Shown here: positions 29,465 through 37,915 of the stretch, piece after piece
How positions within the stretch are numbered: position 1 is the stretch's first letter
Layout: every line of letters starts with the position of its first letter
Origin: Crassaminicella indica
GTDB lineage: Bacteria; Bacillota; Clostridia; Peptostreptococcales; Thermotaleaceae
Assembly: GCF_019203185.1 (NCBI RefSeq)
Contig: NZ_CP078093.1
Coordinates: 2,329,058 to 2,393,057, forward strand
Direction of reading: 5' to 3'
DNA: 64,000 bases
Position numbers and translations under genes: made by a program
The notes under the pieces: generated by a model
Databases searched by the model: none
What the model saw: the letters and a program-made list of their open reading frames with translations, nothing else
What the model was told of the DNA's origin: nothing

Positions 29465-30840
29465 AATTTGAGCTTTTTTTGTTTTTCTTCATATTCTTTT
29501 GTCATCTTAAAGATAATAGGACTAAGTGCAAGCAATGCAATCAAGTTTGGAATTGCCATAAGCCCATTAAATGCATCAGATAAGCTCCATACAATGTCTA
29601 GCTTTGCAGTAGCACCAACAAAACATAATAAAGCCCAAACCCATTTGTAAATATTAACAGCTTTTACGCCAGCAATAAATTCTAAGCATTTAGAGCCATA
29701 ATAATACCAGCCGAGTATTGTTGAGAATGCGAAGAAGACTAATCCAAAGGATACAATAAATGCACCAAAGCTTGGAAGGGCTTCGCTAAATGCGGTAGTA
29801 GTTAACGCTGCACCAGTAAGACCATCTTTAACATTCATAAGACCGTCATTTCCTATAGTTACAAGACCAGATACTAAAATAACTAAAGCTGTCATTGTAC
29901 ATATTACTAATGTATCCAAGAATGAACCAAGAGAACCTATGATTCCTTGTTTTACAGGATCATTATTTTTAGAAGCAGCATGAGCAATAGGTGCACTACC
30001 AAGACCTGCTTCATTAGAGAATACACCACGAGCAACGCCCATACGGACAACAGTTCCAATAAATCCTCCACCAACAGCATTTGCATTAAATGCATTTGAA
30101 AAAATCATACCAAAAGCTTTGGGAATCATAGATGCATTATTAAATAGAATGATTAAAGAACCAAGTACATAAATAATGGCCATAGCAGGAACAATTTTAT
30201 CTGTAACTTTTGCGATACTCTTAATACCACCAACAACTACTAATCCTGTAGCAACAGCAATAATTATGCCAGAAGCTACATGAGGAACATTTATAGAAGT
30301 ATTTAATGATTCTGCAACTGAGTTAGCTTGAACCATATTTCCAATACCGAATGAGGCGATAAAACCAAAGAAGGCAAATGACCACCCTAACCATCTCCAG
30401 TTTCCACCATATTTTTCCTCCATACCTCTACTTGCATAATACATAGGTCCACCAGATTTTTCTCCGTTTTCATTTGTGATTCTATATTTGATAGCAAGTA
30501 AGGCTTCACCAAATTTTGTTGCTCCACCAACAGCAGCTGTTATCCACATCCAGAAAACGGAACCAGGCCCCCCTATAGAAATAGCAGTTGCAACACCAGC
30601 AATATTACCTGTCCCAATAGTTGCAGCAAGAGAAGTCATAAGTGCTTGGAAAGGTGTGATATCTCCATCAGTAGTTTCTGTTTTTGAGAAAAGCAATTTA
30701 AAAGCATATCCAAGTTTTCTGAATTGAACTATCCTTGTACCTAATGTAAGAATTAGACCAGTTCCTACTAAGAAAACAATCATAATAGGTCCCCAAGCAA
30801 AATTACCGATTGCACCTATTAAATTAGAAATACTACTCAT
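29455..30840 (-). CDS. Sodium:alanine symporter, AGCS family
   Basis: A 461-residue polytopic membrane protein with about ten hydrophobic segments. The AGCS family motif ATIGTGNIAGVATAISIGGP and the later GVARGVFSNEAGLGSAPIAH are both present. It should import alanine or glycine with Na+ (or H+). Ribosome binding site AAAAGGAGG lies ahead of the start codon (CAT at 30838-30840 on the plus strand). It is inserted on the opposite strand between selD and selA, splitting the selenium genes; no link to selenium is evident. Confidence 0.93.
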   Translation of the reverse strand: MSSISNLIGAIGNFAWGPIMIVFLVGTGLILTLGTRIVQFRKLGYAFKLLFSKTETTDGDITPFQALMTSLAATIGTGNIAGVATAISIGGPGSVFWMWITAAVGGATKFGEALLAIKYRITNENGEKSGGPMYYASRGMEEKYGGNWRWLGWSFAFFGFIASFGIGNMVQANSVAESLNTSINVPHVASGIIIAVATGLVVVGGIKSIAKVTDKIVPAMAIIYVLGSLIILFNNASMIPKAFGMIFSNAFNANAVGGGFIGTVVRMGVARGVFSNEAGLGSAPIAHAASKNNDPVKQGIIGSLGSFLDTLVICTMTALVILVSGLVTIGNDGLMNVKDGLTGAALTTTAFSEALPSFGAFIVSFGLVFFAFSTILGWYYYGSKCLEFIAGVKAVNIYKWVWALLCFVGATAKLDIVWSLSDAFNGLMAIPNLIALLALSPIIFKMTKEYEEKQKKLKLKR

Positions 30841-31145
30841 AAAAGACCTCCTTTTTGTAAGTAATAAATTTCAAAGATACATTTTAAATATTACCTATAA
30901 GACACCTCCTTATTCAAAAATTTTATTTGTGTATTGATGTAAAGTCCAAAATTAAATATAAAAATAATCAATAGTGTTTATAATTATTATAAAATAAAAT
31001 TATTAGTTATTCAATATATTTTCAGAAAATTTGAAAATTTGAAACAAGTATGGGATATTAGTCTGAAATTTTAAGAATAATATTTTCGCATAATATGTTA
31101 TAATTTTAGATAATAATGTTGGTTGTGGAAATATTTTAAATTGGG
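30841..31145. other. Divergent intergenic region, symporter and selA
   Basis: This 305-base AT-rich stretch holds no supported gene. It must contain the promoters of the minus-strand symporter and of selA; TATAAT at 31099-31104 is a possible -10 for selA but lacks a clear -35. On the minus strand a second AAGGAGGTG-like site near 30903-30911 leads only to a three-codon reading frame (MYL). No riboswitch fold was recognised. Confidence 0.5.
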
Positions 31146-31154
31146 GTGATGATC

Positions 31155-32576
31155 GTGTCAAAAAAAAAGAATATTTTTTCTTTAATTCCTAAAGTAGATG
31201 ATTTATTAAAAGAAGAAAAAATTAAAAATCTATTAAAAAAAGCTCCTAGAATTATAGTTGTAGAATGTATTAGAGAGCATATTGATCATATACGAAACAA
31301 GATTATAAAATTAGATGATCAGGAAGCTGAAGCTTTTAAAATTGATGATATAAAATTAATAAATGATATTATTCAAAGTGTAGAACTAAAAAATACAATG
31401 AATTTGAGAAAGGTTATAAATGCTACAGGGGTGGTGTTGCATACAAATTTAGGACGTGCTATCCTTAGTGAATCAATAAAGGAAGATGTATGGAATGTGG
31501 CAAGTAACTATTCTACATTAGAGTTTGATATAGATTCTGGCAAAAGAGGAACAAGATATAGTCATGTTGAAGAAATCATAACAAAGCTTACAGGAGCAGA
31601 AGCTGCTATGGTTGTGAATAATAATGCAGCAGCTGTACTACTTGTTCTTGATACATTAGCTAAGAATAAAGAAGTGATAGTTTCAAGAGGGCAATTAGTA
31701 GAAATTGGAGGATCTTTTCGCATACCAGATGTAATGCAACAAAGTGGTGCAAAGCTTGTTGAAGTAGGAACAACTAATAAAACCCATATTTCTGATTATG
31801 AAAATGCTATATGTGAAGAAACTGGTGCGTTGCTTAAAGTACATACGAGTAACTATAGGATATTAGGCTTTACTAAGGAGGTTCCATTAAAAGATATAGT
31901 TGATTTAGGAAAAAAATATAATATACCGGTAGTTGAAGATATAGGCAGTGGTACCTTTATAGATTTTTCAAAATATGGTCTTTATAAAGAACCTACAGTT
32001 CAAGAAAGTGTTTTGGGAGGAGCGGATATTGTTACTTTTAGTGGAGATAAATTATTAGGTGGACCGCAAGCAGGAATTATTGTTGGAAAAGAAAAATATA
32101 TTAAGGCAATGAAAAAGAATCCTTATACAAGAGCCTTTAGAGTAGATAAATTAACATTAGCAGTTTTAGAGGCAACATTAAGATTGTATTTAAATGAAAT
32201 AGATGCTGTAAGAAAGATTCCAACACTTCGTATGTTAACCATGAGCTTTGAGGAAATTATGGAAAAGGCAGATGCTTTGTATAAATTATTGAAAGCTTGT
32301 ATAAAAAATTGTACATTTGAAAAAATAAATGGCGTATCTCAGGTTGGTGGAGGTTCTATGCCATTAGAGGAAATGGGAACGATTTTAATTAGTATAAAGC
32401 CAAAGTCTTTATCTATTAATAAGTTTGAGCAAATGCTAAGAAATTATAAGACACCTATTATTGCAAGAATTAGTGAAGATAAGGTATTATTAGATGTGCG
32501 TACTATAAAGAGAAATGAATTTAAAATCATTGCAGATGGGTTAAGTCATATATTAATGGGGCAAAGAGGTGAATAA
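31155..32576 (+). CDS. selA: L-seryl-tRNA(Sec) selenium transferase
   Basis: PLP enzyme that converts Ser-tRNA(Sec) to Sec-tRNA(Sec) with selenophosphate. The 473-residue protein has RKVINATGVVLHTNLGRA and the PLP lysine Lys299 in TFSGDKLLGGPQAG. The start chosen is GTG 31155, six bases after GGGGTG; an ATG at 31149 and a GTG at 31146 overlap that site. selB starts two bases after its stop, so the pair forms an operon. Confidence 0.96.
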   Translation: MSKKKNIFSLIPKVDDLLKEEKIKNLLKKAPRIIVVECIREHIDHIRNKIIKLDDQEAEAFKIDDIKLINDIIQSVELKNTMNLRKVINATGVVLHTNLGRAILSESIKEDVWNVASNYSTLEFDIDSGKRGTRYSHVEEIITKLTGAEAAMVVNNNAAAVLLVLDTLAKNKEVIVSRGQLVEIGGSFRIPDVMQQSGAKLVEVGTTNKTHISDYENAICEETGALLKVHTSNYRILGFTKEVPLKDIVDLGKKYNIPVVEDIGSGTFIDFSKYGLYKEPTVQESVLGGADIVTFSGDKLLGGPQAGIIVGKEKYIKAMKKNPYTRAFRVDKLTLAVLEATLRLYLNEIDAVRKIPTLRMLTMSFEEIMEKADALYKLLKACIKNCTFEKINGVSQVGGGSMPLEEMGTILISIKPKSLSINKFEQMLRNYKTPIIARISEDKVLLDVRTIKRNEFKIIADGLSHILMGQRGE

Positions 32577-32577
32577 C

Positions 32578-34473
32578 TTGAAGCATATTATTATTGGCAC
32601 TGCTGGACATATAGATCATGGAAAAACTACGCTGATTAAAGCTTTAACAGGTGTAGATGCAGATAGATTAAAAGAAGAGAAAAAAAGAGGCATTACAATA
32701 GAATTAGGATTTGCTCATTTTGATCTTCCAAGTGGAAAAAGAGCTGGAATTATAGATGTACCAGGACATGAGAAATTTATTAAGAATATGCTTGCAGGTG
32801 TCGGTGGAATAGATATTGTTTTATTAGTCATCGCTGCTGATGAAGGCTTTATGCCACAAACTCAAGAACATTTAGATATTTTATCTATTTTAGAAGTAAA
32901 AAGGGGCATTATTGTATTAACCAAAACAGATTTAGTAGAAAAAGATTGGCTAGAGCTTGTTAAAGATGAAATAAAAGAGAAAGTAAAAGGAACTTTTCTA
33001 GAAAAAGCATCTATTGTTTCTGTATCAGCTGTAAATGGATATGGACTTGATACGTTAGTAGAATTAATTGACAATATGACAGAAGAAACAGAAGCAAAGG
33101 ATTTGTTGATTCCATTTAGAATACCAGTAGATAGAGTTTTTTCTATTGCTGGATTTGGAACAGTCATTACAGGTACGCAAATTGAAGGAACTATTGAAGA
33201 AGGCGATGCTTTAATGATTTATCCACAGCAAATTCAAACAAAGGTTAGGCATTTGCAGGTACATGGGGAAACTGTAAAGACTTCCTATGCTGGACAGAGA
33301 GTTGCAATCAATTTAGCCAATGTAAAAAAAGAAGAAATAAGCAGAGGAAATGTATTGGCTAAAATAGATTCAATGCAGCCAAGCATGATGCTAGATGTGA
33401 AGATAAGTTTATTAAAAAATACCCAAAGAGTAATTAAAAATAGAAGTAGATTAAGATTATATCATGGGACTAGTGAAATTCTTTGCAGAATTGTATTGTT
33501 AGACCGAGAAGAATTAAAATGTGGAGAAAGTTGTTATGCACAATTAAGGCTGGAAGATGAAATTGCTGCAAAAAGAGGAGATCACATAGTTATAAGATTT
33601 TATTCTCCTATGGAAACAATAGGAGGAGGTATAATATTAGATCCTCATCCTGTAAAACACAAAAGATTTAAAGAAGATGTATTAAAGCAATTAAGAATTA
33701 AAGAAGAAGGAAATTCAGAACAAATTGTTGAAGAAGCTATAAAGCGATTTAGTAATCAATTTGAAAATATTAATTTTTATGCTGTTAAAACAGGAATGAG
33801 TGTAGAAATCATTAAAAAGATAATAGATAGTTTAATGCAAAATAATAAGGTTATAAAGCTTTTTGGTGATGTTATTATTCATAAATCTTATTTAAAAGAG
33901 ATTGAAGAAAAAATGAAAAATATTTTAGATGAATATCATAAAAATAATCCTTTGACCTTTGGTATAAGCAAAGAAGAATTTAGAAATAAAGTAATTTCGC
34001 AGGTAAAGGGAAGATTATATGATGAAATTCTTAGTTATTTTGTTAAAAATAAAATTTTAAAGCAGTTCAATAATTTTATTGCACTTTATGATTTCCATAT
34101 TATATATACAAAAGAACAAGAAAAAATAAAAAATGAAATAGAAAAAACCTATCTAACTAGTGGCTTTAATCCTCCATCTCTAAAAGAAGTATTAAAAACA
34201 GAAAAAGATGAAAAAGTATATGGTCAAGTTTTTTATGCACTTGTGGATATGAATTGTCTTGTAAAGATCAATGAAGATATATTTATGCATATTAAGAACT
34301 ATGAAAAAGCTATAAAAATGATGAAAGATTATATTAAGGATCAAGGTTCAATAACGCTATCAGAATTTAGAGATTTATTAGGTACTTCAAGGAAATATGC
34401 ATTACCCCTATTAGAGCATTTTGATCAAATGAAGATTACTAAGAGAGTTGGAGAAAAAAGAATTTTATTGTAG
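32578..34473 (+). CDS. selB: Selenocysteine-specific elongation factor SelB
   Basis: GTPase that brings Sec-tRNA to UGA codons marked by a SECIS. The 631-residue protein has an EF-Tu-like part with [10 protein letters not shown] (G1), DVPGHEKF (G3) and TKTD (G4), and a C-terminal half of about 270 residues that should hold the winged-helix SECIS-binding domains. The start is the TTG at 32578, preceded by AGAGGTG, giving [18 protein letters not shown] terminator follows the stop directly. Confidence 0.96.
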   Translation: MKHIIIGTAGHIDHGKTTLIKALTGVDADRLKEEKKRGITIELGFAHFDLPSGKRAGIIDVPGHEKFIKNMLAGVGGIDIVLLVIAADEGFMPQTQEHLDILSILEVKRGIIVLTKTDLVEKDWLELVKDEIKEKVKGTFLEKASIVSVSAVNGYGLDTLVELIDNMTEETEAKDLLIPFRIPVDRVFSIAGFGTVITGTQIEGTIEEGDALMIYPQQIQTKVRHLQVHGETVKTSYAGQRVAINLANVKKEEISRGNVLAKIDSMQPSMMLDVKISLLKNTQRVIKNRSRLRLYHGTSEILCRIVLLDREELKCGESCYAQLRLEDEIAAKRGDHIVIRFYSPMETIGGGIILDPHPVKHKRFKEDVLKQLRIKEEGNSEQIVEEAIKRFSNQFENINFYAVKTGMSVEIIKKIIDSLMQNNKVIKLFGDVIIHKSYLKEIEEKMKNILDEYHKNNPLTFGISKEEFRNKVISQVKGRLYDEILSYFVKNKILKQFNNFIALYDFHIIYTKEQEKIKNEIEKTYLTSGFNPPSLKEVLKTEKDEKVYGQVFYALVDMNCLVKINEDIFMHIKNYEKAIKMMKDYIKDQGSITLSEFRDLLGTSRKYALPLLEHFDQMKITKRVGEKRILL

Positions 34474-34498
34474 CTACCAGCTGTAGGTAGCTTTTTTC
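34472..34498 (+). terminator. Terminator after selB
   Basis: AGCTACC (34472-34478) pairs with GGTAGCT (34486-34492), followed by a run of six T. It closes the selAB operon at the selB stop codon. Confidence 0.87.
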
Positions 34499-34569
34499 TT
34501 GTAGGGTACATATTCACTATAAGGAAAAGGAAATTATATGAATATAAGTAAATTAGAAGAGGTGATGTG

Positions 34570-35271
34570 ATGACATATAAAATACTTATTGTAGATGATG
34601 AACCTGTCCTTTTAAAAGGGTTAAAATATAGTTTAGAACAAGAGTCATATAAGATAGATACTGCAATAGATGGTTATGAAGCATTAAACAAAGCTCGTAT
34701 GAATGAATATGATTTAATTGTTTTAGACCTAATGCTGCCTAAGATAGATGGTTTAGAGGTATGTAAAAAAATTAGAGAAACGTCTATTGTACCAATAATA
34801 ATTCTAACTGCTAGAGGAGATGATTCGAGCAAAATTTTAGGATTAGAATATGGAGCAGATGATTATTTAACGAAACCCTTTAATATTTTAGAGCTCAAAG
34901 CTAGGATTAAAGCTGTTTTAAGAAGAGTAAATTTAAAAGAGTCTATTTCTTCTAAAAATACAATAGAAATTGATGATTTTTGTATAAATACATTAAGAAG
35001 AAAAGTAAGCATAAAAGGTAAAGAGATTAATTTAACTGCAAAAGAATTTGAATTATTATTATTGTTAGCACTTAATCCAAACAAAATATATAGTAGGGAA
35101 GAATTGTTAGAAATTATTTGGGGATATGAATATTTTGGTGATTTGCGAACGGTTGATGTACACATAAGAAGATTAAGAGAAAAAATCGAGAAAAACTCCA
35201 GTCAACCAGAATATATAAGAACGAAGTGGGGAGTTGGTTATTATTTTAGGTCTAAGAACAAAGTTTGTTAG
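34570..35271 (+). CDS. OmpR-family response regulator
   Basis: A 233-residue regulator with an N-terminal receiver domain (VDDE at 8-11, phosphoacceptor Asp53 in LIVLDLMLPKIDG, conserved Lys in DYLTKPFN) and a C-terminal winged helix (LTAKEFELLLLLALNPNKIYSR region). Start ATG 34570 with GAGGTGATG upstream; the in-frame GTG at 34567 is less likely. Its 3' end overlaps the start of the cognate kinase gene. Target genes are unknown. Confidence 0.93.
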   Translation: MTYKILIVDDEPVLLKGLKYSLEQESYKIDTAIDGYEALNKARMNEYDLIVLDLMLPKIDGLEVCKKIRETSIVPIIILTARGDDSSKILGLEYGADDYLTKPFNILELKARIKAVLRRVNLKESISSKNTIEIDDFCINTLRRKVSIKGKEINLTAKEFELLLLLALNPNKIYSREELLEIIWGYEYFGDLRTVDVHIRRLREKIEKNSSQPEYIRTKWGVGYYFRSKNKVC

Positions 35272-36655
35272 TATTAGGTGGAAACTTGTTTCCACCTATT
35301 TATTACTTATTATATTAACATTACTTTTGATATATATATTTATTGGAAAATCTATTCAAATGAATTATATTAATGAAAAAAAAGTGAATCTTCTTTCTCA
35401 AGGAAATATAATTGCTGATAGAATAGTTAGCTATAATAGTAATGAAATTGATAATCTGTTAAAAAAATACAGCAAAGAAATAAAATCAAGAATTATGCTT
35501 TTAGATGAAAAAGGAATAGTAATCAATGATTCTTATGATGTTTTAAATGGGACAAAGTTAGAACATTGGGAAGTTGTAGAAGCTTTGAAGGGGAAAAGTG
35601 TTGCAAGAGAGCATGAATTAGAAGGATATGGGAGAGTTATGTATGTTACCGTTCCAATTATTTTGAATAATAAAGTATATGGTTCGGTTTTTATTTCTTT
35701 TTCTTTAGAAGAAGTATATAATAATGTAAATAAAATTATGAGAAATTATTTTTTATTAGCTATGTTATGTATTGTAATTACTGGTTTTATTAGTTTTATA
35801 TTTGCGCATGTTATTTCAACTCCTATAGAAAAATTAACAGAAGGAATCAAAAAAATGTATCAAGGAAATCTTGAGCAGAAAGTAGAAGTGATAGGAAATG
35901 ATGAACTGACAAATTTAGCTCATGCATTTAATATGATGAGTACAAAATTATTTCAAGTAGATCAGCAGAGAAAGGAATTTGTTGCGAATGTTTCACATGA
36001 GCTTAGAACGCCTTTGAGTGCTATAAAATTATTATCAGAGTCTCTCATGTATGAAGAAAAAACAGCTGTTGAAACCTATAGAGAATTTTTAAAGGATATT
36101 GTTTTAGAGGTAAATAGATTAGATAAAATTATAGAGAGTTTATTAGCTTTAGTAGATATTGACAAGGGGAAATTAGAATTAAATTATGAAATTACATATG
36201 TTAATTATCTATTAGAAAAATTAATTCACTCCTTAAAGCCTATAGCAGAACAAAAGAAAATTAGTATAGATTTTATTTGTTCTGAAAAGATTCAAATAGA
36301 GCTAGATCGAATTAAAATACAACAAGCACTAACAAATATTATACATAATGCTATAAAATATACGCCTGAGGGTGGAAAAGTTGATATTTTATTATATTCT
36401 GAAAACGATTCAGTAACCATAAAAGTCAAGGACAATGGTATTGGTATACCTAAGGAAAGTTTACCACATATATTTGAAAGATTTTATAGGGTGGATAAAG
36501 CACGGGCTAGGAGTACAGGAGGTACAGGACTAGGATTGTCCATATCAAAGCAGATCATTGAACTTCATCAAGGAGAGATAGAGGTAACAAGTGAGGTAGA
36601 TAGGGGAACTGTGTTTTATGTGCGATTGCCTAAAAACATAAGTATCAGATCATAG
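35234..36655 (+). CDS. Membrane sensor histidine kinase
   Basis: A 473-residue kinase with transmembrane helices at about 15-37 and 172-192 flanking an extracellular domain of about 130 residues. A HAMP linker, HisKA with His255 in VSHELRTPLSAIK, and an ATPase domain with N and G boxes (HNAIKYTPEGG, DNGIGIP, GGTGLGLS) follow. Partner of the preceding regulator. The start is uncertain: no ATG suits, and the TTG at 35234, overlapping the regulator by 38 bases, has GTGGGGAG only two bases upstream. The next gene follows after 19 bases, so all three are likely co-transcribed. Confidence 0.92.
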   Translation: MVIILGLRTKFVSIRWKLVSTYLLLIILTLLLIYIFIGKSIQMNYINEKKVNLLSQGNIIADRIVSYNSNEIDNLLKKYSKEIKSRIMLLDEKGIVINDSYDVLNGTKLEHWEVVEALKGKSVAREHELEGYGRVMYVTVPIILNNKVYGSVFISFSLEEVYNNVNKIMRNYFLLAMLCIVITGFISFIFAHVISTPIEKLTEGIKKMYQGNLEQKVEVIGNDELTNLAHAFNMMSTKLFQVDQQRKEFVANVSHELRTPLSAIKLLSESLMYEEKTAVETYREFLKDIVLEVNRLDKIIESLLALVDIDKGKLELNYEITYVNYLLEKLIHSLKPIAEQKKISIDFICSEKIQIELDRIKIQQALTNIIHNAIKYTPEGGKVDILLYSENDSVTIKVKDNGIGIPKESLPHIFERFYRVDKARARSTGGTGLGLSISKQIIELHQGEIEVTSEVDRGTVFYVRLPKNISIRS

Positions 36656-36674
36656 GATACAGGAGGTATTTATT

Positions 36675-37535
36675 TTGAGAATATTTTATAAGGTTTTAAT
36701 TATTTTTTTTATAATGATTACATTAGGATATGCTTTTTTAAATATGTCTTATGAGAATCATTTTAATAAAAATCAAATACCTATACCACCAGTTCTTGAT
36801 AAAAAAAGATATGTGCTAAAATTATATTTTGGAAATGTTCAAAATGATGGATTGATAGCAGAAAAGAGAGTTATTATTTCTTCAGAGCAAATAGAGGAAG
36901 AATTGATCCTTGAGGAATTAATAAAAGGACCTAGGAACAAAATGTTAAATGCACTTATCCCTAAAAAGACAAAGATTATTTCAGTAAATACAGTAGCAGG
37001 GACATGCTATATAAATTTTTCAAAGGAAATACTTGATGATACTTGGGAGAAAATAAATAATGAAATGATGATTTGGTCTATTGTAAATTCAATTACAGAG
37101 CTTGACTATATTCATGCTGTACAGATATTAGTAGAAGGGAACAAAGAAGTTTTTGAACCAATCTATTCGGTAAACAATTTTTTTGTTAGAAATGAAAAAT
37201 TTATAGAAAAAGCAGAGAATATCCCGATTAATATTTTTAACCAATTTTTAAATTGTTTAATTAATGAAAATTATCAAAAAGGTTATGAAATGTTAGATGC
37301 AAAGAGTAAAGAAAAATATGATTTTGTTAAATTTAAGCTAATGATAGGCAGTTATGCGAAAGAGATGAAAAATTATGAGATGAATATGTATCAAACACAG
37401 AAATACGAAGGAAACGTAGTATTAGTTATTAATTTTAGAAAAAGAGGAGGAAATATATCTAATTTAAAAGAGGAAATGATTGAAAAATGGAAGCTTGTAT
37501 ATGAAGATGGGACATGGAAGATAGTATTAAACTAA
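36675..37535 (+). CDS. GerMN-domain protein, membrane-anchored
   Basis: A 286-residue protein with an N-terminal hydrophobic helix (about 3-25) and a domain at about 48-160 resembling the GerMN sporulation/germination domain (VLKLYFGNVQNDGL, LILEELIKGP, GTCYINFSKEIL). The C-terminal 120 residues look like a separate alpha/beta domain of unknown role (ENYQKGYEMLDAKSKEKYDF). TTG start at 36675 after AGGAGGT. As third gene after a two-component pair it may modulate the sensor or act in the envelope; function is not established. Confidence 0.75.
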   Translation: MRIFYKVLIIFFIMITLGYAFLNMSYENHFNKNQIPIPPVLDKKRYVLKLYFGNVQNDGLIAEKRVIISSEQIEEELILEELIKGPRNKMLNALIPKKTKIISVNTVAGTCYINFSKEILDDTWEKINNEMMIWSIVNSITELDYIHAVQILVEGNKEVFEPIYSVNNFFVRNEKFIEKAENIPINIFNQFLNCLINENYQKGYEMLDAKSKEKYDFVKFKLMIGSYAKEMKNYEMNMYQTQKYEGNVVLVINFRKRGGNISNLKEEMIEKWKLVYEDGTWKIVLN

Positions 37536-37576
37536 ATAAGTTTTTATTATTGATTGAAAAAACGATAATGTTATTC

Positions 37577-37605
37577 TTGCACCAAAATAATAAGTATGCT
37601 ATAAT
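37577..37605 (+). promoter_or_regulatory. Promoter for selC
   Basis: TTGCAC at 37577-37582 and TATAAT at 37600-37605 are 17 bases apart, with TG one base before the -10 (extended -10). It lies 35 bases upstream of the tRNA-Sec gene, so selC has its own strong promoter. Confidence 0.8.
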
Positions 37606-37640
37606 ACAAAATGTGTATTGAAAAGGAAAACTCTATGCTT

Positions 37641-37737
37641 GGGAGTAGATGGGTGCTGGTGTGCCCTCTGGTCTTCAAAACCAGTTTGAGGCGTTAGGAG
37701 CGTCTCAGGTGGGTTCGATTCCCACATATTCCCGCCA
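37641..37737 (+). tRNA. selC: tRNA-Sec (anticodon TCA)
   Basis: A 97-base tRNA with encoded CCA. The acceptor GGGAGTA pairs near the 3' end with TATTCCC, a long 6-bp D stem (GGGTGC/GTGCCC), anticodon stem CTGGT/ACCAG with loop CTTCAAA and TCA at 37675-37677, a long variable arm (TGAGGCG/CGTCTCA), a T arm GTGGG-TTCGATT-CCCAC and discriminator G. The anticodon reads UGA. The long D stem and variable arm distinguish it from a suppressor tRNA. With selA, selB and selD it completes the Sec pathway. Confidence 0.96.
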
Positions 37738-37752
37738 ATCAAAGTAATGTCA

Positions 37753-37790
37753 ATGGTTTCAACAAATTATGTTGAAATCATTTTTGTTTT
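37753..37790 (+). terminator. Terminator after selC
   Basis: ATGGTTTCAACA (37753-37764) pairs with TGTTGAAATCAT (37770-37781, one G-T pair) around AATTA and is followed by a T-rich run. It ends the selC transcript. Confidence 0.85.
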
Positions 37791-37915
37791 TAATTTTTTC
37801 AAGAAACAGTGTATTCAATGCAACTTTGTGTGGAGTTTTTTGTAAAATAAAATAATCATTTAAGTCACAATTTTCATTCGATTTTGTGCCTTGAGCGAAG
37901 CGAAAGGAATGGATT

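Noticed and set aside
30901-30915. A second ribosome-binding-like AAGGAGGTG on the minus strand upstream of the symporter
   Set aside because: The only reading frame after it is three codons long, and spacing to its ATG is too wide; no leader peptide function is supported.
37641-37737. tRNA at 37641 as a leucine or serine tRNA with a long variable arm, or a suppressor
   Set aside because: The TCA anticodon, 6-bp D stem and extended acceptor-variable structure match tRNA-Sec, and selA, selB and a UGA-containing selD are nearby.
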